Positions 46,599-57,517 of a stretch of 64,000 bases of DNA are shown here, piece by piece. The position numbers and the translations under genes were made by a program. Origin of the DNA: Polytrichum commune. Taxonomy: Eukaryota; Streptophyta; Polytrichopsida; Polytrichales; Polytrichaceae. The notes below the pieces were generated by a model. The model was not told the DNA's origin, ran no database searches, and saw only the letters and a list, made by a program, of their open reading frames with translations. The first letter of the stretch is position 1. The number at the start of each line of letters is the position of its first letter. The stretch lies in the NCBI GenBank assembly GCA_950295325.1, contig OX485803.1:73425554-73489553 (forward strand), in the 5' to 3' direction.

Positions 46599-46950
46599 CA
46601 TTAACTCCACATTGAATGCATTGGTTCAATAATGTTCAAGCGAGCCAGCCTGCGAAGTCATCCATCCAAGCTTTTTCGACAGAAAATTACCTCTTTTCAT
46701 CCACTTGCACAGACCCTACCCTAGACCCGCCACCCCTAGTATTTTGTTTCCACATTATTTTTACATGTACTGACTAGATAAAAGAGGCCATTATATGTGA
46801 TGATATTTTACATGTAAGTTTGTTTCACATTTTTAAAGACCCCTTATATTATATGTACGTTTTTTGCAAAATTTATTCACAATGAATATATATATTAGAC
46901 CCTATTTTTTTTATCGCACGTCGTTTCTACGATTTGCGCTAGTGACCTCC
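46599..46950 (+). repeat. dispersed repeat family E, copy 2
   Basis: This is a direct copy of 41275-41625. Sequence on both sides of the pair is unrelated. Confidence 0.85.
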
Positions 46951-47235
46951 CCGAGCTTATCATTTGATTATATGGATTTGATATCAAAAAGTACAAGACA
47001 TTTGATTGTTTCCATCATTTTCCTCATCATAACATTCAAATTTTCACTGAGGATCCACATATCTCCCATAAATTCAAGGTATATTGAAAATGTGTCGACA
47101 GATCCACCCATAGAATTGAAACAACCCAAAAGTCCAGATTTTGAGAATACGTCCATGTTCACAAAAATATGAGTTCGGACTTCGTGGGTCGAGCATGTAC
47201 AAGATGCTCACATGAGTTTCCAACTACCCTAAACA

Positions 47236-47500
47236 TTGTTCAAGATGCCATCCCCCCCCCCCCAATGGCTACTCCACCAACAAAGGAAGCTCGATGACCT
47301 CTTGCTCGGTCCATCGTTTTTGGCTCCGGCCAAGTCGAGATCTCACATGAGAGTGGGCCTACTTTGTACCCACAATTCGACCGAATGGATTGTTTTCATT
47401 CCACCCTTGGGTGATTTCGGTTTGTGTTTTAAGATTGCACCCTTCATTTGGGAGGTGGAATGCAGTGAGGTCAAGTGCAAGGGTTTCCAAAAGGGAATGG

Positions 47501-47533
<33 letters not shown>

Positions 47534-47652
47534 AAAAGAAGAGCAATTAAGGAGGTTGCGGAATGTTCAAGTTTTAGTGTTGTACACTGTTGAAATATAG
47601 TGGTCAACCCTTGATGTCTTATTGTCAAATGTAAAGATGAGAGGGTTCCCTT
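47236..47652 (+). other. unassigned reading frame with an A28 run
   Basis: A frame of about 80 codons (QRKLDDLLLGPSF... to KGFQKGME) is somewhat less AT-rich than its surroundings. It runs into about 28 consecutive A (47502-47530), and the frame continues afterwards (KPKRRAIKEVAEC). An A-tail would suit a retroposed fragment, yet the frame staying open beyond it argues for an internal A expansion. I do not recognise the protein. Confidence 0.3.
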
Positions 47653-48160
47653 GGGCACGGGTAGATCACTTAGTGCATTTTAAAAATGACGTGCGGCATA
47701 ATATAGAGAGGATTAAAATCATTTGAAATAAAAATTCTAAAGGAATTCCAAATAATGAAGGGGCCATTAAATGTAGACAATCCCATTATAAGTAAGTTAG
47801 ATGGACATAAAACGTGGGCCATTATTTTTTTGTAAAATTAATATAGGGGCTGAAGATAAGGATCCTAGAAGGTATGTTTAGTATGATATGTAAATGGGTT
47901 TAGGACTCACGGGGATGGATGATAATTGGGATTTCCATTTGTCCAAAAATGGCTTAAAAGGAATATAGAGTACAAAAATTGCAGTGACTTGGACAATATA
48001 AGTAATGGAAGGGTGCAAACAAATGGGCCATTTTTGAAATTTAAGTAATTATAGGGAGGCTTTAATTCATCCCTTGAAGGTAAATAGCCCCAAAACAAAA
48101 CAAAAAAACCCCAGCCACACGTGGTGCACAAAAATGCCTTAGAGTGATCTACCCGTGCCC
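47653..48160. mobile_element. TIR element, 508 bp (GGGCACGGG ends)
   Basis: Left GGGCACGGGTAGATCACT and right AGTGATCTACCCGTGCCC are perfect 18-bp inverses, continuing imperfectly to 'gcattttaaaaatgacgtg' against 'cacgtggtgcacaaaaatgc'. The immediate flanks are 'ccctt' and 'ttggg', so at most a TT duplication is visible. No transposase. Confidence 0.75.
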
Positions 48161-49684
48161 TTGGGTAGAGTATTACTTCAAATAAAAAATGTGAGGGTTA
48201 CTCATAAAGTGTTCTTCAAAATCCTACCGTTAGGAATCGCTATTTTGGAAATCGTAAGCATTCTACATGATAAGGTTTAATAGCATAGCATAATAAGAAT
48301 GTATGTTCCTAGAAACCACATTGTGGTTGTCACATGATTCCTCCAATCCTTTTAGCATCAAGGGGAGGTCCATTTTGGGAAAAGAATGTTTTTTTGGGGA
48401 GGCAGTCTGTAAGGTTTGCTTCATGATGATTATTTGGATAGTGGTTTTGGGGTTACCGTGCCTTTTTTTATGGTTCTCATTGAGCTCATAGCCAACCTCA
48501 CAAATGGTGACCCGTTTTCTCCCGGAGGTGGACTCTTTGTACCACATACAAACTAACGTGAGTGTAAGAAGGGGTATTATTTGAGGCATCAACATACATA
48601 CTATACATAAGGGAGAGACTTACGTATTTGGTAATGAAATGTTGTGTCATTGAGAAAGGCCATTTTTTTTTTTAAAGTAAAGGTAGATGTACAAAAGGGG
48701 CCTTAAGATTTAGAGAATAGATGTGTTAGTTTCATCTTATTCATGTTTTCATCTTTTGTTGTCATATGGTCATAGTCCTCAATGACCACCATGTATGTTC
48801 TCGTTAGGGTTTGCATGCAGGTTCTAGGTTTTTAGTATTTGGGTGCAAGCACAGTAAAGTGGACAACTCCTAATCCATGTCTAGTGTTAAGTGAAAGTGA
48901 TTCAAAACTATATACTAACTTTGAATTTTGTGAAGAAACAAGTCATAGACATTTTTAAAACATATTGATCTACAAAGCCAAGAAAAGTCTACATTTTGGT
49001 GATGCCCTCAAGTAGATAATGAATTCAAGGAACATGTGAAGAAAAGGAAAAATAAATATAAAAATAAAAATAAAAATAAATATAATTTGAGGTCATGAAG
49101 TCTACGTCCAAGACTAGATTCATTTGCTTTTGAGCATCACTTTTAATGTTTAATTTTGAAGATCTCAACTTCATATTCTACATTTGAGTATTTAACACAA
49201 AATAGAGGTCGTCATGAAAGAAATCCAATTTAAATAATAGTTTGCTAGTACTATCAAGCCTTTGACCCCAAAAATCATGGTTTTAGCATACTGGAGCACT
49301 TTTTTGGTCCGCTTTACCATGCTTGCACTCATTTACGTACTAGAGGCTCTTGGAGTGCTCATGGGCTTCCTTGAGTTATTCTGTACAAATTGTGGCTAAC
49401 TTATTGTGCTCTTGGCTTTGTTTGTTTGATACAATCATTGAATTACATGCTATGGATGAAAAAAAATTCAATGACTTTCTCATTGGAAATTGAAAGTGGA
49501 ATTTATGTGTATTGAAAGTTTATTTAATTCATAAACTAAATAAGTGAAATTATATTTTTATGTGTAATTTATCACATTAAATTGACAAGCTTAGTATAAA
49601 TACATGAGTCCATTTTCTACCATGCCATTGGTATGTATACATTTTTTTTCTTTAAAAAAATCTTGTATATAGGGGGTTTAATTT
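48161..49684. other. intergenic with family F copy 2
   Basis: About 48670-48840 is the inverted partner of 41690-41875. An A-rich (AAAAATA)n tract lies at about 49045-49085. There is no supported gene. Confidence 0.6.
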
Positions 49685-49696
49685 CATAGTGACCCA

Positions 49697-50251
49697 GGAA
49701 TGCTATCTTGTGAGCGGTGAGCGGTGAGCAGTGAGCCGTGAGCAGAAAATTTGAATTTTTATTCTTCAAATTTTTCAATGAAATGTATGATATAGACCCT
49801 ATGACCGTGGAGAATTTATGGTTTCATTCTATAAAATCTGCATATTATTTAACAAAAATTAATCAAGGTCCTATTTCCTTTTTTTGAGTTTTTGTGGATA
49901 AATACTTAAAATTTTAATTTACATTCTTATCCCTTATTTTATGTTCCCTATTATTTTGGAAGTTTTTTTTCTAAATTTTTTTTTTGTTTTCTTCCGTTTC
50001 TTTTTATGGATGGTTTTTTCAAAAGTTTATAATTTCTTCCACTCCACGGTTATAGGCACCATCCACAGTTAAACGTACCATCTACTTTTAGTCATATTTG
50101 TAAAGAAACTATACGAAGAGTCCTACTCGGTGTAAGAATTAAGTCAAATATTCTTTTTCTTTTTTTTTAAATCAAATTTTTTTCAAAAATTTCAAATTTT
50201 CTGCTCACCGCTCGTCGCTCACTGCTCACCGCTCACAAGATAGCGTCGCTG
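49697..50251. mobile_element. TIR element with GTGAGCN repeats and 12-bp flanking direct repeats
   Basis: Both ends carry GCTATCTTGTGAGCGGTGAG in inverted orientation. The terminal arms continue as several tandem 7-bp units (GTGAGCG/A/C) to 'agcagaaaatttgaa', some 70 bp in all. CATAGTGACCCA is repeated directly on both outer sides (49685-49696 and 50252-50263). The interior is A/T-rich and non-coding. A duplication of 9-12 bp would be compatible with a Mutator-like origin, but the assignment is uncertain. Confidence 0.75.
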
Positions 50252-50263
50252 CATAGTGACCCA

Positions 50264-52464
50264 CGCACTTCATTTAGGTTTCCAATGAAGAGTCCCAATT
50301 CTTGGGCATTTTCCCAACAAATCCACCTATTCATGAAAATTAATAGTACTTGAATCCTCAAATAGTGTTTATCTCCCAAATCTATCATAAGTATTCATAA
50401 TATGAATATACCTACTAAATATCTAGCCAAGCTAATCTCATCTCCATTTTTTGAATTTTTGTTTAAGTATATGCTCTAAAAATGCTTACCAAAGCTTATG
50501 ACCTTATATAGAGGGTCCCATCGTACATAGGTGTTCTTATACTTTGTGTCAACAAATTTGCTTCATGAATGTTTTATAAAGCAAGCTTGCAATTCTCACT
50601 CTATAATTCAACTTGAAAACACATCAACCTTATAGATAATAAGGGTTAAGCATACAATCCTTCGAATCCCAACATTAAATTGATGAAAGCTTCATGTGAT
50701 TTGACTTTTGAATATAAAGAAAACAATCCACTGGTGTGGCTAGAATATGCAAGCAAGGTTGCTTGCATGTGCTCATTGCCTATTGAAATAATTGTCTACA
50801 TTTAGCATTTGGGCCAACACCCCAAACCTGGTACTCAAGGTAAAGTGAGAGAGACGCCCACTTTGACCCTCTCTATATAATAGGTATGTGAATTCAAAAT
50901 TTAGATATTCAAATTTTACGTTTGTGTATTCTAATGTTTAAAGTGTACATGTATTTATGAAAAAAATAACATTCCGTAATATCTTCCAGAATTAGCAAAT
51001 CCTTATTTCTATCAGTTGCCCCACATGAAGGCTCCCACTTTGCCAACATTGGAACTTCTCTAGTTCAATTAAATTTGTGACATTCTTCCTCTCATAGGTG
51101 TGTATTCAAGTTAGCTAGAATGTGTGAATAGCCAATCAAAAAAACCATAACACCAAGAGGGATGAAAAGACCTCAACATAAATCGCAATCTAAAGTCACC
51201 CTTCCTCAATGAAATGCACTCACAAGAGAAAAAAAAGGGTTGAGTTACCACCATGAACACATTTTTTGAACATGGGTTGGAATTGCCAATTACAAGCATA
51301 TCGTTTAGCTTAGAGTGTCAACATGCCCAATTTCTTTCTTTTAAAGTGATCACATAGGCCCTCCCACTTGTGTTAACCACTGAACTAGAATGATGTGCAT
51401 ATGTTGAGCACATAGTGGGGTTATTTAGGAGAGATTGAGGGGGGGCATAGTTATGCACACTAGATCAATCACCCCCCCCCCCCCTCCCCTCAATATGTAG
51501 CCCAAAGCCAATGAGGCTACCACGAATTGATATTGGGTGCCCACTTGGGCTTGTGTGTTGCATATGTTTGCGCAAAGGGGATAAAGGGAGGGAATTTTGA
51601 CATTGTTGAGGACACGGGCAAGGTGGGGTGCCCTGCCCCCAAGCCCAGTTTGACCGCAGCAATTTGTCTTTTTACCCGCTTGCATTCATCCACATGTCAC
51701 CACAATAGCAAATCCGGGATCTAACAAGATTGTTAAGTGACTGTCTTAGCTAAGAGCGCAAATGCAGATGAGTAGCTCAAAAGGTAATCCTCCTAGATAT
51801 TTATTTTGAAAAAAAATGGCACCAATGCAAATTGGGTCCTCAAGCACATTTGTCCATGTGAACTTGAAGATGGATCTCAACAAGCAAGACAAGCCTTCAA
51901 TAGCCACACATAAGACCCCCCCCCCCCCAAAAAAAAAAGGGCAATGAATGTAAGTTTGTTTGCAATAACAAATTTTGAAGTGCTCAATGCAAAGCAAGTT
52001 TGGGGATATAGGAATTTCGCAAGTGACAACACAACCCAGTGAAGATTTGCTCACAAGATGGACAAATTGTAGGCGATCCTTAGCTACTACTTGAAGATGA
52101 CAATTAACAATGAGTTTCATGGCATTATGAACATCTGGCTAGAGGGTGTTAGAGTGTGCCCAAATGCAAAAGCCACAATTTTGAGTTTGCTTGACAAAGC
52201 TCGGCTTGATACGCAAGCAAAGCCTACAAATTAGAGTGTTGGAGCTAGCCCCTTTGACCCTTTACATCCAAATGATGTATGGCAGCATATTTGTGTTGCA
52301 CTCCTTGGCTAGCACGGCCAACGATAATTCTTGCAATTTGTGGGGTTTAAGCAAAATTTCGTGAAGAAATCATATCAAACAAACTTTTGTGGTCATGTTG
52401 TTGGCTTATTGCTAGGTGTTGAATTCATTACCTAGTACGGTCTTCTAAACTACATTGATCATCC
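50264..52464. other. intergenic with homopolymer runs
   Basis: C-runs occur at about 51471-51485 and 51917-51928, the latter followed by an A-run. Frames across these runs are artefacts. No gene recognised. Confidence 0.5.
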
Positions 52465-52690
52465 CAATTATTGCGTGCAGTGCTCATTCCTAAAACACAC
52501 TATTTTTTCAAGTCTCAAAATCAATGAGGGCTAATTTTTTAAGTAAGTGACACTAAATTCATGAATACATGCTTATCTACCTTACATTTCAAAAAAATTA
52601 GTGCATGCTCTAAGGTGCTTGTGGAGTGGGGAAAAAAAACTAAATGCAAGCACATGCTTGTCAATGAATAGTGCCATGCTTTCGAAGCAA
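52465..52690 (+). repeat. dispersed repeat family C, copy 2
   Basis: A diverged partner of 20055-20329 in the same orientation. Confidence 0.5.
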
Positions 52691-52859
52691 ATTTGGACCG
52701 TGGTTGGTTCACAAAACCCAACTTCGTTGGAGCACCACAGAGATGACGTCAAGAGTGTTGAACATCATATTTTTAAAACAAATAGGCTTTTCTTTCATGG
52801 ACTGGGACTTACCCCACTTCAAACCAAAGACTCGCCATTGAAATCGACCAGTGGTCAAC

Positions 52860-53120
52860 TATCCAAATCTCTAGAGATAAAAGATTGTGTCACTTCTGCT
52901 ATGAATTTAGTTGAAAATAAAGCACACATTGTGTTGGAATGTCCCTTCTACAATTCCATTCAAAACAAAAACAAAAAAAGTCCTATTTCAAAATGTAATG
53001 CTAGATAGTCTCAAGTGTTTCTTGCAATTGGACCATCAAGTAGATATAATTCTCTATCTTACTGAGGCCATTTGCACTCTCCTTAACTCGAGGGAATTAA
53101 CCATTCCAACAACATCTTGA
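52860..53120 (+). pseudogene. LINE C-terminal zinc-knuckle remnant
   Basis: One frame reads RLCHFCYEF (about 52884-52910) and another reads HIVLECPFYNSI (about 52925-52960). Together they form the CX2C...HX4C knuckle typical of the end of plant non-LTR retroelement proteins. The following frame gives VMLDSLKCFLQLDHQVDI and EAICTLLNSRELT, also typical of that C-terminus. At least one stop and one frameshift separate the pieces. It differs from the G-poor element at 24-28 kb and so is a second LINE lineage. Confidence 0.55.
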
Positions 53121-53655
53121 TGTATTGTCCGTGACTTTAAAATCGATTTCATCTCATGGAGAAAACATTGTATTGCAATATAAGAATCGCTTAGAAAACC
53201 TTCCTATACATATTTCAATGTTGTCTAAGCATCCAGACCTTCCAAATACACTAGACTGATGCAACAATGTGGCCACTGCCTATGCTGATTTTATGTAGCC
53301 GGTGTTTTCACACAATCAGGTCAAATTTGTTTTTCGAACTCCAGACATTAGACTCATCCACTAATATTCTAACAATGAGCTAAAATTAATGGGTGCTTCC
53401 AAGCCATGTGAAGGACATTACACAGAAGATGAAGGGTTTAATTTTTCACAACAAAACTGCAGGAGAAATCTTCATAAATACAAAAATCGATCATGGCAAT
53501 TGCAATGCCATGAACATCATAATGCAAAATAATATAATCTTAAGTCTATCTATCAACCTGTCAAAGGTCACCAACCATACCTGCACTGCAAGCAGGTGAC
53601 TGCAAGTCAAGAAGCGTCTCTTTGAAAGAGGCTGTCTGTAGACTGACAGCTAATT
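53121..53655. other. intergenic, no gene recognised
   Basis: No motif or paired repeat is visible. It ends near the presumed 3' end of the minus-strand gene, where 'tttatt' at about 53659 gives an AATAAA-type signal on the minus strand. Confidence 0.45.
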
Positions 53656-53900
53656 TAATTTATTCCTAATGACTTGGTGGTACATGGGCAGACAGGGCGT
53701 TTGATCAAACTTTACACCGCCCTGCCACCCTCAATTACAATTTGTTGATCCCTGTCCCTGTCATGTTACAAATTCTCAAGGTCCTCTAAATGGGCCTCAC
53801 AAGTTAATAGGCGTATCTGTGCAAGATCACTGAGATTATCGGCAGCTCAAATCTACATAAACTTACAACCCAAAAGCTATTCTAAGTTAAGTCAGATCAA

Positions 53901-53930
53901 TAAACCTTAAACCCTAAACCCTAAACCCTA
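53901..53930 (+). repeat. interstitial telomere-type repeat (CCCTAAA)n
   Basis: About four units read taaaccttaaaccctaaacc and continue with two further CTAAACC-type units. On the minus strand this is TTTAGGG, the common plant telomere repeat. The stop codon of the minus-strand gene is its first TAG. Confidence 0.95.
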
Positions 53931-56900
53931 ATCACTGCACAATACTTTGCTCTTCACGATCCAATTGTCGAGGAAAAACCCGGGATTGACCATGAGGGCA
54001 ACGGTTGTCCCACGAGGTTGCTTCTCCGAGAGCACAACATGCTCCATGTATTTGGGATCGAAGGCCAACCCAAGCTTGATGCGAAAGATGGAACCCAGGG
54101 GGCGAAAGGAGAATGCTAAAAGGTGTACAAGCCATACAGCTTTAATTGCATCAAAAAAAGCTGAGATAACCGCTGCAGTCTCACCTGTATCGAGTCCGAG
54201 TCGACGAAGGACCGTCTCCATTCTCAAAACAAAAAACTCATGGAAAGTTGGGTTCACAATGACTGCTTGATCATCCACCAATGTAGGCTCGATGTCTGAC
54301 CATCTCACTCTTTTCAGGTCATGGAAAGATTGGTAACTCTCACGCCGCAGTGCATCAGGGTCTAACGTCAGAGTGGGGCCATTCGATTCAAAACTCACAT
54401 TCTCAAAATTCTCAAACAGGATCTGGTTCAGGAAAGACTCAAAGCAGAGATTCTTCACAGCTTTCGGGAGTCGACCGCCACCAAACTTATGATTCTCCAA
54501 GAGATCTGTGATGACCTGAGAGGAAGAACCACCCATTTGACGAATGTGGTGGCAAATTGCTCTGATGAGTTTCTTCATGCTCACCACAGCATCATCAAAT
54601 GTTCTAAAAAACACATTGGGTGTAAGGTCAAGGGGGACACTTTTCTGCACTCCAGCCCATTCATCATTGTGACGATCCCCACTGCTGCTACCGAGATTCT
54701 CTAATTTCTCGCCTCGGGGAGTTGTATTTCTCGTATACTTCACATGCCTCGCCCTCTGCCGGCTCTGCCTTTGCCGAGTACTTGCACTTGTACTCATTTG
54801 AAGCTCCAGATCTTGGCAGTGAAACTGTAGATTCTTGCACCTATCCTCCATGCTGCCAAGAGCTAATTGCAACTCCCTAACTTCGCCTTCCCTCTTCCTT
54901 TGCTCCAACTCTAGTCTATGCTCCAGGTTACGAATGACGGACTCCAAAGATCGGCTGCCTTCTCTGTCTGAGTTGTGATTCCGACTCTCATGAGCAATAG
55001 AATTCCCTGAATTCCCCGCGACCTTCTTCTTGTTCCAGGGAAACAAGCCACTAAATCCGCCTGACAGAGTTGCTCCTGGTCGATCTGAAGTTTCTTGTGC
55101 TGTCGGCTGTCTTGATACATTAGGAGAATGCATGCCAGATCCTACACACAACAACCTACTATTCAATTTCCAATCACAAACTAATCTCACGCCACACCTG
55201 ACCCCAAAGCTTGCAAACAATTGCAGAACAATACTAGAGTTATCCTTTAACTCAATGGGACATTTCGTCGGGAGTTGGGCGCCCATGATTTTCCGTTGGT
55301 AGTTTAGCATACAACAAATTCAATAATTTCTTTTCACTTGTGGTGTGCTCGAAGGAAGTGTTTGAATTTGAATAAAGAGCAAAATATTTCGGTTCATTGA
55401 GAGTCAAACTCATTTTAGCACCAAATGAGTTTGACCCTCAATGCCTCCACACTGCTGCCACGCATGCACCAAAAACTTACCAAACTTGGAAGGCGTTGTA
55501 TGCCAAGAAAACCGACTCCCGACCAAAAGTCATGTTGAGTTTGAAGCAAAATGTTCACAAATACTTGAAACTATATTATTTCCTCATTGATTTACATCAT
55601 ACTGAAAGTCAAGGCTTCACTGTGATTGACGAACACCTGTTGCAGAGGCAGCATCACCAGATGGAGCCACCATGGCCAGGCTACCAGTGCACCCTTTCCA
55701 AGAGGAAGAAGACTGTTGTTGCGGCGCTGCATTCACAACGGCTGAATGCAAACTTTCCTTTCTTCGACTTGCAATCTCCGTGGCCAGCTCCGCCAATGCG
55801 CTGTCTGCCTTAAGATTAGGTCCCGGTTGCTGCGCTCGCTTTCTAACTAGACTCTCCGGCAAGGGAAGTTGTCCTGAGAGACCTATGAGCGTAGGAGACA
55901 CCGCTGGTAAGTTTGTGGCTGACCCATTCAGCGTCGGAAATTTGGGACTCAAGCCATGATGACTTATAGGTGTGATTGGGCTTCGGCTACGACCATTCCG
56001 TTCAACCCTGGGCATCGATCTGGTGGGTTCGACTGCCACAATCTCGTCAGTTAAGTACCCTCCCGTGTGCCGGCCCTCCTCTACCCTTGCTCTGAATGAA
56101 TGCATGATGCCAGATTCGGCCAAATTCTGGATGTGATTACCAGGTGGATATAACATATCCTTGTGGCTCTGAAACATGCAAACCAAGACAATAATTAGTT
56201 AACTCAGACAGTCTACAAGATGTCACTGTAGTACAGGTTTGGAAATCATGCAGCTATTTTGCAATGCCGATCTTCACGCGCAAGATCTCCAACCTAACCC
56301 AGGGAGAAACCACGCGCATGTGACGCCATGACAAACCGCCCCAGATTCAGCATACTTCCTAGCCCCCAAAAAATAATAACTGTCACCCAATGTGACGAAT
56401 CACATTGTTCCAAGTTGAACTACTTTCTGAACGACTATCTTCTTCCTCAACTGACGAGCCATTTTCGCAAATTTCGCAGGATATCCAATAAGATATATCT
56501 TAACTCTACACAACTCTTCAGTTACTCTGAATGGACATTGCCACGAGAGCCTAATGTCTAGCCTTGCAACCTGACATGTATGGACGTTATGTGGTAGCTG
56601 CATCTACTAAGCGCTCCACAAACACAACAGCAGTCTGTGCAGACAATACCAGTCTACACCTCTACAGTCTGGTGAAGCGGAAACTTAGCACACAAAAGTG
56701 AACATTAAGAGTAATGATTGGGGCATCTGACATGCATCTACCTGCGATATAAGAATTCTGTGCAAGCCACCGGTGATCAGAATCCCGAACGGTTTACATC
56801 CAGATTTCAAATCATTCCAGGTGTTTCTGAATATCATATTATGGTAGAATACTAGAGACGAAAAGTGAATTGATGTTGAATCTGAGGAAGACAGGTACCT

Positions 56901-57503
56901 ACCGGAGCGAAGACAGGATACTCTCCAGTTAGACAGAATGGAAATTGTCACGAGAACCTCAAGTCTAGCCTTGTAACCTGGTGGCATGTGTGGAATTTAT
57001 GTGGTGATTACATCGACTAAGTGCTCGACAAATACAACAGCAGTCTCTGTAGACAATTAGGTGGTGACGCGGAATACATTGCTCACAAAAGCGGACACGT
57101 AAAGTAATGATTTCGGCATCTGACATGCATCTACCTGCGATGTAGAAATTCTGGGCAAGTCACATCAAATAGACTCCTGAAAGGTTTACAATCAAACCCA
57201 AGTCGCACTGAAATGTTTATACTTCAATCACTAGAGACGAATCGCGTATTGATGTTGAAGCTGAAGGATTTAAGATAGGTAAGTGCCCACCGGAGCGAAG
57301 ACAGGATACTCGTTGCGTGATGGGAGAAGGCGTCGTGCACGAGATGAGGAAGCGGAAGGGAGTTCCAAATGTGCATGCGCTGCCACTTGTGCTCGCAACG
57401 CTGCGCTCTCTCTCTGCATTGCCACCACCTGTTCCCAGGTAGGCATTGGGGGCGTCTGATCCTCTGCGGCCGACGGCATGCTTGCACTTCTTCCAGCCAT
57501 CAT
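53928..57503 (-). CDS. GIL1/IRKI-family protein (IRK-interacting-protein-like)
   Basis: Three coding exons fit: 57503-57291, 56168-55637 and 55141-53928. Junctions are CCG-GTGGGC to TTTCAG (phase 0) and ACAG-GTGTTC to GTGTAG (phase 1), and the phases agree throughout, giving 652 residues. Exon 1 starts MMAGRSAS and contains a short Ala-rich helix. Exon 3 has a coiled coil (about LESVIRNLEHRLELEQRKRE), then FFRTFDDAVVSMKKLIRAI. Its C-terminus (ESFLNQILFENFE, AIKAVWLVHLLAFSFRPLGS, IFRI, NPGFFLDNWIVKSKVLC) is diagnostic of the GIL1/IRKI family. Relatives act in gravitropism under light and bind a receptor-like kinase. Substrate and partner here are unknown. The exon 2 assignment rests on splice signals and phase only. 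The first ATG is 57503; the GTG upstream is not a plant start. Confidence 0.85.
56520..57320 (-). repeat. tandem duplication (about 400 bp) inside intron 1, carrying a copy of the exon 1 end and donor
   Basis: 56520-56925 and 56930-57320 match over many blocks, e.g. 'catctgacatgcatctacctgcgat' in parts, 'acaacagcagtct.tg.agacaat' and 'ctagagacgaa'. The inner copy ends with the reverse complement of gagtatcctgtcttcgctcc followed by GTAGGT, a stronger-looking donor than the one used at the true exon 1 end (GTGGGC). Confidence 0.8.
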
Positions 57504-57517
57504 CACGCTCCAGATTG

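Noticed and set aside
47236-47535. Processed pseudogene with a poly(A) tail
   Set aside because: The A28 run is followed by a frame that stays open, no target duplication was found and the upstream protein is not recognisable. Kept only as an unassigned frame.
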